Source: Kosmotogaceae bacterium UBA1373 (GTDB taxonomy: Bacteria; Thermotogota; Thermotogae; Petrotogales; Kosmotogaceae). From it: a stretch of DNA of 23,565 nt. Location of the stretch: the NCBI GenBank assembly GCA_002305955.1, contig DBRH01000084.1, positions 30,101-53,665 on the forward strand. Direction: 5' to 3'. This document shows positions 13,578 through 23,039 of the stretch, one piece after another. A program made the translations under genes and the position numbers. Within the stretch, counting starts at the first letter, position 1. The number at the start of each line of letters is the position of its first letter. The notes under the pieces were generated by a model, which made no database searches, was not told where the DNA came from, and saw only the letters and a program-made list of their open reading frames with translations.

Positions 13578-15038
13578 ATGAGTTACATTCTGGCCATCGA
13601 TCAGGGAACCAGCAGCAGTAAGGCCGTACTATTCGATGAGGAGTTTTATCAGGTGGCCGTTTCACAGGAGGAGTTCAGGCAGATATACCCCAATCCTGGC
13701 AGGGTCGAACACGATCCGAGAGATATTATTCTCAGTACCATGAGTTCTGTGGAAAACGTGGTATCCGACGCCAGGGTCTCTTACCGTGAGATCGAAGCCA
13801 TAGGTATAACCAACCAGCGCGAGACAGTGGTCGCATGGGATGCCATAACCGGCCAGCCTTTGTGCAACGCTATCGTCTGGCAGGATAGGAGAACCACGGA
13901 AAGATGCAAAGAGCTGAGGGAAAAGTTCGGGGAGAAGATACACCTCAAGACTGGATTGATGCCCGATCCGTATTTCTCGGCCACGAAGATGGAATGGATG
14001 CTGCAAAACGTTCCCGGAGTCCGGGAAGCCGCGAAGAGGCGCACCTTGCGTTTCGGCACGATCGACTCCTGGCTGGTCTGGAACCTAACCAGAGAGAAGC
14101 GATATGTGTGCGATTACTCGAACGCTTCAAGAACGATGCTCTTCAATATACGGGAGCTGAAGTGGGACGGCGAACTTCTCGACATGTTCGGAATAGATGA
14201 AGAGTTCCTGCCGAAGGTCGTGGATTCCTGCAGCCCTCTGGGAGCTTCGATATACGGTCCGGAGATAGCCGGTATAGCCGGAGACCAGCAGGCTTCGCTC
14301 TTCGGACAGACGGCCTTCTCGCGGGGCGATGCCAAGTGCACCTACGGCACCGGCTCTTTCATACTCATGAATACCGGGTCGGAGCCGAAATACTCAAGGC
14401 ACGGCCTTCTTACAACGATAGGATGGAAACTTGGGAAGGATACTGTCTACGCCATAGAAGGATCGATCTTCGCCTCTGGGGCCCTTATAACTTGGTTAAA
14501 AGAGGGTCTGGGAATAATAGCCAATCCCTCGGAGACTGAATCGCTTGCGCGTGAGGTTCAGGACAACGGCGGAGTTTACTTCTCGGGAGCTCTGACCGGT
14601 CTGGGGGCGCCGTACTGGGATGCTTCGGCCAGGGGGACGCTGATAGGACTGACCAGAGGGACGAAGAAGGGCCATATAATCAGAGCCGTGCTGGAATACA
14701 TGGCCTTCAGGACTCGCGAAATACTGGAACTGATGGAAGAGGAGACGGGGATAAAACTGAAGAAGCTCCTGGTGGACGGCGGAGTCACCAGGAACAACTT
14801 CCTGATGGAGATGCAGGCCAACGTGCTTGGCATCCCTGTAGATAGATCTCTGATAAAGGAAACAACGGCGCTGGGTGCTGCAATGTTCTCGGGCCTTTGC
14901 ACGGGCCTGTGGGACATTGAGGTGCTGAAAAACAGACGTATCAGCGAGGTGGAGTTCGAACCCAACGGAAATAGAATGGAGGAAGAGTTTTCGAAGTGGA
15001 AAGAAGTACTGAGAAGATCTATGAACTGGGCCAGATGA
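13578..15038 (+). CDS. glpK: Glycerol kinase
   Basis: A 486-residue FGGY-family kinase that makes glycerol 3-phosphate from glycerol and ATP. The N-terminus is YILAIDQGTSSSKAVLFD (phosphate-1 motif). Glycerol-kinase hallmarks are IGITNQRETVVAWD, NAIVWQDRRT, FGTIDSWLVWNLT, DYSNASRTMLFNI and GLGAPYWDASARG. The length is close to the usual 495-500 residues. AAGGAGG precedes the ATG by ten bases. No glycerol facilitator or glycerol 3-phosphate dehydrogenase gene is adjacent, so it is not in a classical glp operon. The tsaE gene starts inside its 3' end. Lipid or glycerol metabolism is the likely role. Confidence 0.95.
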   Translation: MSYILAIDQGTSSSKAVLFDEEFYQVAVSQEEFRQIYPNPGRVEHDPRDIILSTMSSVENVVSDARVSYREIEAIGITNQRETVVAWDAITGQPLCNAIVWQDRRTTERCKELREKFGEKIHLKTGLMPDPYFSATKMEWMLQNVPGVREAAKRRTLRFGTIDSWLVWNLTREKRYVCDYSNASRTMLFNIRELKWDGELLDMFGIDEEFLPKVVDSCSPLGASIYGPEIAGIAGDQQASLFGQTAFSRGDAKCTYGTGSFILMNTGSEPKYSRHGLLTTIGWKLGKDTVYAIEGSIFASGALITWLKEGLGIIANPSETESLAREVQDNGGVYFSGALTGLGAPYWDASARGTLIGLTRGTKKGHIIRAVLEYMAFRTREILELMEEETGIKLKKLLVDGGVTRNNFLMEMQANVLGIPVDRSLIKETTALGAAMFSGLCTGLWDIEVLKNRRISEVEFEPNGNRMEEEFSKWKEVLRRSMNWAR

Positions 15039-15472
15039 AGATAGACCAGTTGTTGAACCTGGCCGGCAAGATCGGTGAAAGGCTCTCCGGAGGCGAGACG
15101 ATACTGCTTTACGGCGATCTGGGCACCGGAAAGACGACTTTTGTGAGGGGACTGGCCAGAGGGCTAAGAATCGAAGAGAGACTGGTTAGAAGTCCGACGT
15201 TCAACATAATCAACACCTATCCCGGCAGGTTGATTCTTGTTCACGCCGATCTCTACAGACTTGAAGATCGAAGAGAATTACTGGATTTAGATCTCGAAGG
15301 TCTCGGCGATTATAATACGGTTATGGCCGTTGAATGGCCCGAGATGTACAGACCCTTCGTAGAAGGGCCGTGTCTGATAGTGAGGCTTGAGCACTGGAGC
15401 GAAAACGAGAGAGTCGTGTCCCTGTCGTCGATGGACGTGGAGGCCGATGAAATCCTCTCTTTTTTGAACTGA
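14996..15472 (+). CDS. tsaE: tRNA threonylcarbamoyladenosine biosynthesis ATPase TsaE
   Basis: A 158-residue ATPase of the t6A modification system, which works with TsaB and TsaD on ANN-decoding tRNAs. Walker A is LLYGDLGTGKTTFVRGLARG near residues 37-56, with RSPTFNIINTYPG and LVHADLYRL following and AVEWPE as the Walker B region, all typical of TsaE. Two starts are possible: GTG at 14996, about 13 bases after GGAGG, or ATG at 15035 in an ATGA overlap with the glpK stop. I prefer GTG because the extra residues (EKIYELGQM) form the first beta strand expected in the family and give the usual length. The later start would give 145 residues. Confidence 0.9.
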   Translation: MERSTEKIYELGQMKIDQLLNLAGKIGERLSGGETILLYGDLGTGKTTFVRGLARGLRIEERLVRSPTFNIINTYPGRLILVHADLYRLEDRRELLDLDLEGLGDYNTVMAVEWPEMYRPFVEGPCLIVRLEHWSENERVVSLSSMDVEADEILSFLN

Positions 15473-15510
15473 AAAGCCGGTATCTTACCAAATGAAAGGA
15501 AGGTGTTCTG

Positions 15511-17877
15511 GTGGCACAAAAATTCGAATTACTTGAGAAAGCCGCAATTAGGAGCGAGAGAAAGATAGAGATACCCGATATATTGCCGGCCATTCCAACG
15601 AGAACCAATATGTTGATATACCCCTCTTCAGTGATGCCGCTCTACGTCGGGAGGGAGAAGTCCCTTTCGGCGCTCGAAGAATCGATCGGCAAGTACGATC
15701 AACTGGTCTTCCTCGTGTCTCAGAGAGATATAACCAAAGAGGAACCGGAACTGGGCGATCTCTTCGAAGTCGGTACTATAGGCCGCATCGTCCAGTTGAT
15801 GAAGATGCCCGATGGCAATTACAAGATCCTGGTCGAGGGACTGGCACGGGCGAAGATCTCGGGCGTAGTTGAAGAGGAGAACGCTCTGATCGTAAAGCTT
15901 GAGAGCCTGAAGTCCAGAACCAGAAAGAGCAAGATGCTGGAGGCACTGGTTCGCAAAGTCAAGGAGCTGACGCAGAAATACGTTTCGATGAGCCGCAGGT
16001 TCCCGGATGAAGCTCTTATGGCTCTTGAAGACACTTCCAACGCCGACAAGTTCGCCGATTTCGTCTCTTCGATCGTTCCCTTCGCTCTGGAGGAGAAGCA
16101 GAAGCTGCTCGAAGAGGTTGAGCCGGTCGAGAGGTTGAAGATACTCATGGAACTACTGAGCCGCGAGATAGAGATCCTCTCGCTCGAGGAGGAACTGGAT
16201 AAGCGCGTGAAGGAGAAGATCGAACAGGGTCAGAAGGAGTACTATCTTCGCGAAAAGATGCGTGCGATTCAGGAAGAGCTCGAGGGCGAGGAAGACGAAG
16301 AGATAAAGGAATTGAAGGAAAGGGCCGCCTCTCCCGACCTGTCTGCCGAAGTTCGCGAGAAGGCCGAACAGGAGATATCCAGACTGGAGAAGATGTCTCC
16401 CTACTCGGCCGAGGCGACGGTGGTGAGAACGTATCTGGACTGGTTGCTTAACCTTCCCTGGTCTCAGGAGACGGAGGACGAGATAAAGATAAAAGATGTA
16501 CGTAGAATGCTGGACAGCAACCATTACGGATTGCAGGACGTCAAGGAGCGGATACTGGAGTTCCTGGCTGCCAGAAAGTACTCGGAAAAGCTCAGGGCTC
16601 CCATACTCTGTCTGGTGGGTCCTCCAGGTGTTGGCAAAACCTCTCTGGGGCGATCCGTAGCCGAGGCAATGGGCAGAAAGTTCGGAAGAATCTCTCTGGG
16701 CGGTATGAGAGACGAGGCCGAAATACGCGGCCACAGGAGGACCTACGTCGGCGCCCTTCCGGGCAGGATAATGCAGATGATTCGCAAGCTCGGCTCTAGG
16801 AACCCCGTGATCGTGCTGGACGAGGTCGACAAGATGGGAATAAGCTTCCAGGGTGACCCGGCTTCGGCGCTGCTGGAGGTTCTCGATCCCGAGCAAAACA
16901 GCAATTTCACCGATCACTTTCTGGAGGTATCCTTCGACCTCTCCAGGGTGTTGTTCATAACTACGGCGAACGTTCTGTATTCCATACCCGACGCCCTCAG
17001 GGACAGGATGGAGGTCATCGAAATACCCGGATACACCGAGTCGGAGAAGTATCACATCGCCAAAGACCATATACTGCCCAAGCTGCTCGACGAATACAAC
17101 ATGAAGGACAGGAGCTTCAAAATCACCGGATCGGCTATAAAGGGAACGATAAGGGACTACACCAGAGAGGCCGGTGTGAGACAGCTCGACCGCAGCCTGG
17201 GAAAGATAATCCGGAAGGCGACCCTGAAGATGGCCGAAGGCGAGGAGAGTATAAACGTAGGGGTGAACGATCTTGGCGAATTCCTGGGAGTACCGCTCTT
17301 CAAGGACAGCGATTTCCGAAAGAAACCCGAGGTTGGTGTGGTGACAGGCCTCGCCTGGACCTCCGTCGGAGGGGAGATCATGTACATTGAGGTGCTTCCC
17401 GTGCCGGGGAAGGGAAAGACCATCATCACCGGCCAGCTTGGCGATGTTATGAAGGAATCGGCGCAGATAGCCGCCTCGCTCGCCAGAAAGCTCTGCGATG
17501 GTGAAAAGTACGCCGAGATCTTCGAGAAGAGGGATTTCCACATCCATGTCCCGGAGGGAGCCGTTCCCAAAGATGGACCCAGTGCTGGAATAACTCTGAC
17601 TACAGCCTTCATTTCGGCCGTTTCCGGCAGAAAGGTAAGAAACGATGTCGCAATGACGGGCGAGATAACCCTACGGGGAAAGGTTCTGCCGATAGGCGGA
17701 TTGAAAGAGAAGCTGATGGCCGCTTATCGTTCCCAGATGAAGACGGTGATCGTACCCCTGGCTAACAAACGGGATCTGGAAAAGGTTCCCGAAGAGATAA
17801 AATCCCGGTTGGAGTTCATTTTCGTGGAGGATATCATGGAAGTCCTCCAGATCGCTCTGCTGGACAAAGGTGATTGA
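15511..17877 (+). CDS. lon: ATP-dependent Lon protease
   Basis: A 788-residue LonA-type AAA+ protease for unfolded and regulatory proteins. The N-terminal substrate domain starts near residue 20 (IEIPDILPAIPTRTNMLIYP), and a coiled-coil region covers about residues 210-300. Walker A is GPPGVGKT at 370-377, with PVIVLDEVDK as Walker B. The protease domain has the Ser-Lys dyad S691 (PKDGPSAG) and K734 (GGLKEK). There is no membrane segment, so it is the bacterial cytosolic type. The start is GTG at 15511 behind AAGGAAGG. It is immediately followed by engB, as in many bacteria. No heat-shock operator was seen upstream. Confidence 0.96.
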   Translation: MAQKFELLEKAAIRSERKIEIPDILPAIPTRTNMLIYPSSVMPLYVGREKSLSALEESIGKYDQLVFLVSQRDITKEEPELGDLFEVGTIGRIVQLMKMPDGNYKILVEGLARAKISGVVEEENALIVKLESLKSRTRKSKMLEALVRKVKELTQKYVSMSRRFPDEALMALEDTSNADKFADFVSSIVPFALEEKQKLLEEVEPVERLKILMELLSREIEILSLEEELDKRVKEKIEQGQKEYYLREKMRAIQEELEGEEDEEIKELKERAASPDLSAEVREKAEQEISRLEKMSPYSAEATVVRTYLDWLLNLPWSQETEDEIKIKDVRRMLDSNHYGLQDVKERILEFLAARKYSEKLRAPILCLVGPPGVGKTSLGRSVAEAMGRKFGRISLGGMRDEAEIRGHRRTYVGALPGRIMQMIRKLGSRNPVIVLDEVDKMGISFQGDPASALLEVLDPEQNSNFTDHFLEVSFDLSRVLFITTANVLYSIPDALRDRMEVIEIPGYTESEKYHIAKDHILPKLLDEYNMKDRSFKITGSAIKGTIRDYTREAGVRQLDRSLGKIIRKATLKMAEGEESINVGVNDLGEFLGVPLFKDSDFRKKPEVGVVTGLAWTSVGGEIMYIEVLPVPGKGKTIITGQLGDVMKESAQIAASLARKLCDGEKYAEIFEKRDFHIHVPEGAVPKDGPSAGITLTTAFISAVSGRKVRNDVAMTGEITLRGKVLPIGGLKEKLMAAYRSQMKTVIVPLANKRDLEKVPEEIKSRLEFIFVEDIMEVLQIALLDKGD

Positions 17878-18447
17878 GTGATAAAGAGCGTTGAGCTGTG
17901 CAGAACGGTCTTCAAGTCAGGAGAGTACCCGCCTCCGCTGGAAAGGGAGATAGCCTTTGCCGGCCGGTCTAACGTCGGCAAGTCTTCGCTTCTCAACTCC
18001 CTTTTCGGGAGGAAGCTGGCCCACACGAGTTCGACTCCGGGCAAGACCCGTTCAATAAACTTCTACACCGTCAACGGGTCGGTCTATTTCGTGGATCTGC
18101 CCGGTTACGGTTACGCAAAGGCCTCCATAAAGGAGAAGGAGAAGTGGGAGAGACTCATAATCGATTACTTCGATTCGAGAAAGTCTCTAACGCTCCTGGC
18201 AGTTCTTATGGACAGCCGCCACCCCTTTCAGGCCGTTGACATGCAGATGCTGGAATGGGTTATCTACTACTCCCTGCCGTACCTGGTCGTTCTGACGAAG
18301 GCCGACAAGCTTTCGAGAAGCCAGCAATCCATAACTCTCAAGTCCGTCAAAGACGGTCTGTCGGAGAGTGGGGCTCTGCCCCCCGTGTTCATGGTCTCGG
18401 CCGAAAAGAGACAGGGAACTGAAGAGCTGATTAACACGCTCCTCTGA
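17878..18447 (+). CDS. engB: Ribosome biogenesis GTP-binding protein EngB/YsxC
   Basis: A 189-residue GTPase of the TrmE-Era-EngA-EngB family needed for assembly of the large ribosomal subunit. G1 is GRSNVGKSS at 29-37, the G2 region is STPGKTRSINFY, G3 is DLPGYGYA at 73-80, G4 is LTKADKL, and G5 is VSAEKRQG. The start is GTG directly after the lon TGA, with AAAGGTGA from the lon end as ribosome site, so translation is coupled to lon. A strong terminator follows its stop. Confidence 0.95.
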   Translation: MIKSVELCRTVFKSGEYPPPLEREIAFAGRSNVGKSSLLNSLFGRKLAHTSSTPGKTRSINFYTVNGSVYFVDLPGYGYAKASIKEKEKWERLIIDYFDSRKSLTLLAVLMDSRHPFQAVDMQMLEWVIYYSLPYLVVLTKADKLSRSQQSITLKSVKDGLSESGALPPVFMVSAEKRQGTEELINTLL

Positions 18448-18460
18448 TCTGCGGCAATAG

Positions 18461-18487
18461 AAAAGGCGGGGATTTTCCCCGCCTTTT
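18461..18487. terminator. Bidirectional intrinsic terminator
   Basis: An 11-bp stem, AAAAGGCGGGG (18461-18471) and CCCCGCCTTTT (18477-18487), closes an ATTTT loop and is followed by T. The A/T arms give a U-run in either direction, so it can end both the engB transcript and the convergent pyrophosphatase transcript. Confidence 0.9.
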
Positions 18488-18498
18488 TCAGTAGATAA

Positions 18499-20499
<2,001 letters not shown>

Positions 20500-20632
20500 T
20501 TACGCCCCCTTATGGACGAACCACACGATGAGAAGTCAACATGATTCTAGCACCACATATCGGCGGAATGGTATCGATCGACAGGTTAAATCTGAATGTC
20601 TGCAAGGTGGTGGGAATATTCGAAAGGAGTCA

Positions 20633-20698
20633 TTAGGTAAATCGAGCCCCATCGCAGTCGATGCCGCACGGGGCAAGCATATATGTTAGCTCGTCCAT
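20633..20698 (-). pseudogene. Short DUF3795-like gene remnant
   Basis: Behind a very good ribosome site (GTGGAGGTGATTGG), an ATG opens a 21-codon frame (MDELTYMLAPCGIDCDGARFT). The YMLAPCGIDCDGA segment resembles the N-terminal CG(L/I)DC cysteine motif of DUF3795 proteins, but the frame stops at once and the expected further cysteine is missing. Nothing like the rest of the family is seen in any frame down to the hppA start. It could be a truncated gene or a tiny real peptide. The rest of the 224-base gap (20500-20632 and 20699-20723) holds only the hppA ribosome site and no clear promoter. Confidence 0.45.
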
Positions 20699-20723
20699 CC
20701 AATCACCTCCACGACCCTTTCGA

Positions 20724-21962
20724 TCACCGGTTTTCAGATATGAAACGTCTGAACTTTTCGGCGCTAGGTCTCGCCTTGAGTTCCAGTGTATCGCGAACGG
20801 TCTCGTAGAGACCGAACTTCATCGAATAACCTTCCTTCCATTCGAAGTTGTCCATCAAAGACCAGTAAAGATAACCGAAGACCTTCGCTCCCCTGTTCAT
20901 AGATTTGCCGAGTGCCTGTAGGGCGCCATCGATGTAAGGCCAGCGCTTTTCATCGGTGGAGTCGGCTATCCCGTTTTCTGTAATCATTATAGGCAAACGG
21001 TATCTTTTGTAAGCTTTGAAGACCACTCCTTCCAGACCCTGCGGGAAGAACTCGTAACCCATATCCGTCCTCTCAAATTCCTGACCGTTGAGCAATTGCG
21101 GAAAGGGTCTGGAATACCTGACGAAGGTGCGGCTGTAATAATTTATACCGAGAAAATCGATCTTTCCCTTTATCTCCGGTGCGGCCTCCTCGTTCCCCAG
21201 TGGCCTGGCCATCCTGCCGAGTTTTATAGAGTCGACAAAAGAATAGTTGTAGAGTTTTCCCAGAAATCTGGCGGCGATAAAGTCCGCCGGATGCCAGTTT
21301 CTAAAGGGAAGGAAGGGCATCATGTTCAGGGCGATGCTCACCATGGCCGTTGGAACCGCCGACTTTATTGCGTCGTAAGCCACCGTATGCGCGAAAATCA
21401 GATTCGTCAAAACCTTACGAGCCAGTTCCATATCTTTTTTCTGCGGTGGCCATTCTCCAAGCAAATACGACATGGAGGCATAGACGTTAGGCTCGTTGAT
21501 GGTAACCCAGTAGTGAACGTATTGGCCTATGGACTGGACCACCTTTCTGACGAACTTCTCGAAATGGATCAGATTTTCACGCTTCTCCCAACCACCCATC
21601 CTGGCGAACCACAGCGGCAGGACGAAGTGGTTCACTGTCAACACAGGGTGGATACCCTTCCTTACGAGTTCTTCGGTGAAGCCGGCATACCTTTTAAGAG
21701 CGTCCTCGTCGAATTTACCGCTTTCCGGTTCGATTCTGGCCCACTCTATGGAGTAACGGTAAGCCTTCACCCCGAGCTCCTCAAGAGCCTTGATGTCTCT
21801 CTCGAGGTGATCCCAGCTTCCGCAGGCCACCCCGGAAGTCTCCCCGCCTTTTACCTTCCCCTTCTTTTCCCACTCGTACCAGTCCGAGTGACGGTTTCCA
21901 CCTTCTATCTGATGACCGGCCGTTGAAACACCCCATAGAAAACCTTCAGGAAACGCAACCAT
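20724..21962 (-). CDS. Glycoside hydrolase family 1 (beta-glucosidase-like)
   Basis: A 412-residue GH1 enzyme. The N-terminus is FPEGFLWGVSTAGHQIEG. The acid/base Glu157 lies in TINEPNV and the nucleophile Glu329 in ITENGIADS. Both are intact, so it should be a retaining beta-glycosidase acting on beta-glucosides or beta-galactosides; the exact sugar is open. At 412 residues it is shorter than the usual 440-480 of bacterial GH1 enzymes. It has no signal peptide, so it is cytoplasmic and would act on imported sugars. I chose the ATG at 21962 because GAGGGGGGTAAAAACT precedes it; the in-frame extension to 22004 has no family character. It is divergent from the PfkB kinase gene. Confidence 0.93.
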   Translation of the reverse strand: MVAFPEGFLWGVSTAGHQIEGGNRHSDWYEWEKKGKVKGGETSGVACGSWDHLERDIKALEELGVKAYRYSIEWARIEPESGKFDEDALKRYAGFTEELVRKGIHPVLTVNHFVLPLWFARMGGWEKRENLIHFEKFVRKVVQSIGQYVHYWVTINEPNVYASMSYLLGEWPPQKKDMELARKVLTNLIFAHTVAYDAIKSAVPTAMVSIALNMMPFLPFRNWHPADFIAARFLGKLYNYSFVDSIKLGRMARPLGNEEAAPEIKGKIDFLGINYYSRTFVRYSRPFPQLLNGQEFERTDMGYEFFPQGLEGVVFKAYKRYRLPIMITENGIADSTDEKRWPYIDGALQALGKSMNRGAKVFGYLYWSLMDNFEWKEGYSMKFGLYETVRDTLELKARPSAEKFRRFISENR

Positions 21963-22000
21963 AGTTTTTACCCCCCTCGAAAGCTCTGTTCCTATCACTT

Positions 22001-22016
22001 CCAATTATAATTATAA
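22001..22016. promoter_or_regulatory. Divergent promoter region between the GH1 and sugar-kinase genes
   Basis: The sequence CCAATTATAATTATAA offers a consensus TATAAT for the plus strand (22006-22011) and two for the minus strand (22004-22009 and 22010-22015). No convincing -35 was found for either direction. It lies midway in the 96-base gap and could drive both genes. Confidence 0.45.
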
Positions 22017-22058
22017 AGAGAGAAAGAACGTAAACCTAATCGGGAAAGGGAGAGAAAA

Positions 22059-22901
22059 TTGAGGATTTCAGTCGTTGGAAACATAAACATAGACTTGAAC
22101 GCAGTAATAGGAGACAGCGTTAACAGCGAGGAAAACAGGATAAAAAAACTGGGTCTCTCCTCTGGAGGAAGTGCGGCCAACACGGCGATCATTCTCTCGC
22201 GCCTTGGAAGGGAAGTCTTTCTGCAGGGGGCGGTGGGAGACGATCTCTTCGGAGATTACCTCATCGAAAGGTTGTCACGCGAGAGAGTCGAGACCGGGTA
22301 CATCAAAGTGCTTAGCGGAGGAACAGGCCTTTGTTTTGCGGCTATCGGCGAGCAAGGACAACGACATCTTTACACTTACCGTGGCGCGAACGAGAGGTAC
22401 GAAACTGTAGCCGGAGGATTCGATTTCTACCATTTCGCAGGCATTGCCACCGGTCAGCTATCGGTGATGCTGAACTCGCTGAACATAGAAAGGTTTTCCT
22501 ACAACCCCGGCGGCATTGTGACCTTCGAAAGACCGCGCGAGGTCTCAAAGCTCGCCGAAAGGGCCGAAGTTCTTTTCTTAAATGAGACGGAGTGGGCCTT
22601 TCTTTCACCCTTCCTGAACAGAACAAACACTGTTGTAGTGACAATGGGAGCGGCCGGTTCGAGGATCGAGAGCGGTCCCTCGGTCGAGGCCTTACCCGTA
22701 GAGGTCGTGGATACCACAGGCGCCGGAGACGCCTTCAACGCCGGTTTCCTCCACGCGTATCTCTCCGGAAGACAAGGCAGTGATTGTCTGAAGGTCGGAA
22801 ATCTTCTAGGCGCAATTGTAGCTATGCATGTTGGTGCTACACCTGAATTTGAATACGGGTATATACTAGAAAAATCGGAATTGTACAAGGTGAAGTTGTG
22901 A
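22059..22901 (+). CDS. PfkB/ribokinase-family sugar kinase
   Basis: A 280-residue kinase. The N-terminal segment is ISVVGNINIDLNAVIG. The PfkB signature 1 region is GLSSGGSAANTAIILSRLG with GAVGDDLFGDYL. Signature 2, VVDTTGAGDAFNAGFLHAY, contains the catalytic base D224. The substrate could be ribose, fructose, 2-keto-3-deoxygluconate or a nucleoside; the sequence does not decide. It is slightly shorter than ribokinase (about 300 residues). The start is TTG at 22059 behind AAAGGGAGAG. It is divergent from the GH1 gene, and the two may share a control region and act on related sugars. Confidence 0.9.
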   Translation: MRISVVGNINIDLNAVIGDSVNSEENRIKKLGLSSGGSAANTAIILSRLGREVFLQGAVGDDLFGDYLIERLSRERVETGYIKVLSGGTGLCFAAIGEQGQRHLYTYRGANERYETVAGGFDFYHFAGIATGQLSVMLNSLNIERFSYNPGGIVTFERPREVSKLAERAEVLFLNETEWAFLSPFLNRTNTVVVTMGAAGSRIESGPSVEALPVEVVDTTGAGDAFNAGFLHAYLSGRQGSDCLKVGNLLGAIVAMHVGATPEFEYGYILEKSELYKVKL

Positions 22902-22928
22902 TATATAGTTTCATATTTAATGTGAATC

Positions 22929-22984
22929 TGAATATATAAATTATACTTATATAATCACTATTGTTCTTGAATATATGGATTATA
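22929..22984. repeat. 17-bp direct repeat in an AT-rich promoter region
   Basis: TGAATATATAAATTATA (22929-22945) and TGAATATATGGATTATA (22968-22984) match at 15 of 17 positions, 39 bases apart. Between them lies TATAAT (22950-22955), a candidate -10. GTATATATTCG near 23001-23011 is a partial inverted copy. The region (22902-23039) is much more AT-rich than the genes and probably holds the promoter and operator of the partial gene at 23040. No terminator for the kinase gene was seen. Confidence 0.5.
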
Positions 22985-23039
22985 TTTTGTCTGCAGAATC
23001 GTATATATTCGTGGTAGTATAAGTTAGGGGGTGAAGTAT

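Noticed and set aside
16153..17547. Long open frame on the minus strand (464 codons) opposite lon
   Set aside because: It lies wholly antisense to a clearly conserved Lon protease, and its composition (rich in His, Leu, Arg and Gly) is that of a shadow frame.
20641..20690. GCCCC...GGGGC hairpin as a terminator for the GH1 gene
   Set aside because: The stem is only five pairs with a large interior and no T-run on either side, and it falls inside the short CGIDC frame.
21096..21926. 276-codon plus-strand frame opposite the GH1 gene
   Set aside because: It is a shadow of the GH1 coding strand, which has intact catalytic residues; no ribosome site or known motif supports it.
22902..23039. Possible CRISPR or other repeat array from the repeated TGAATATAT motif
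   Set aside because: There are only two clear copies of 17 bases in simple AT-rich sequence, with no regular spacers and no cas genes nearby.
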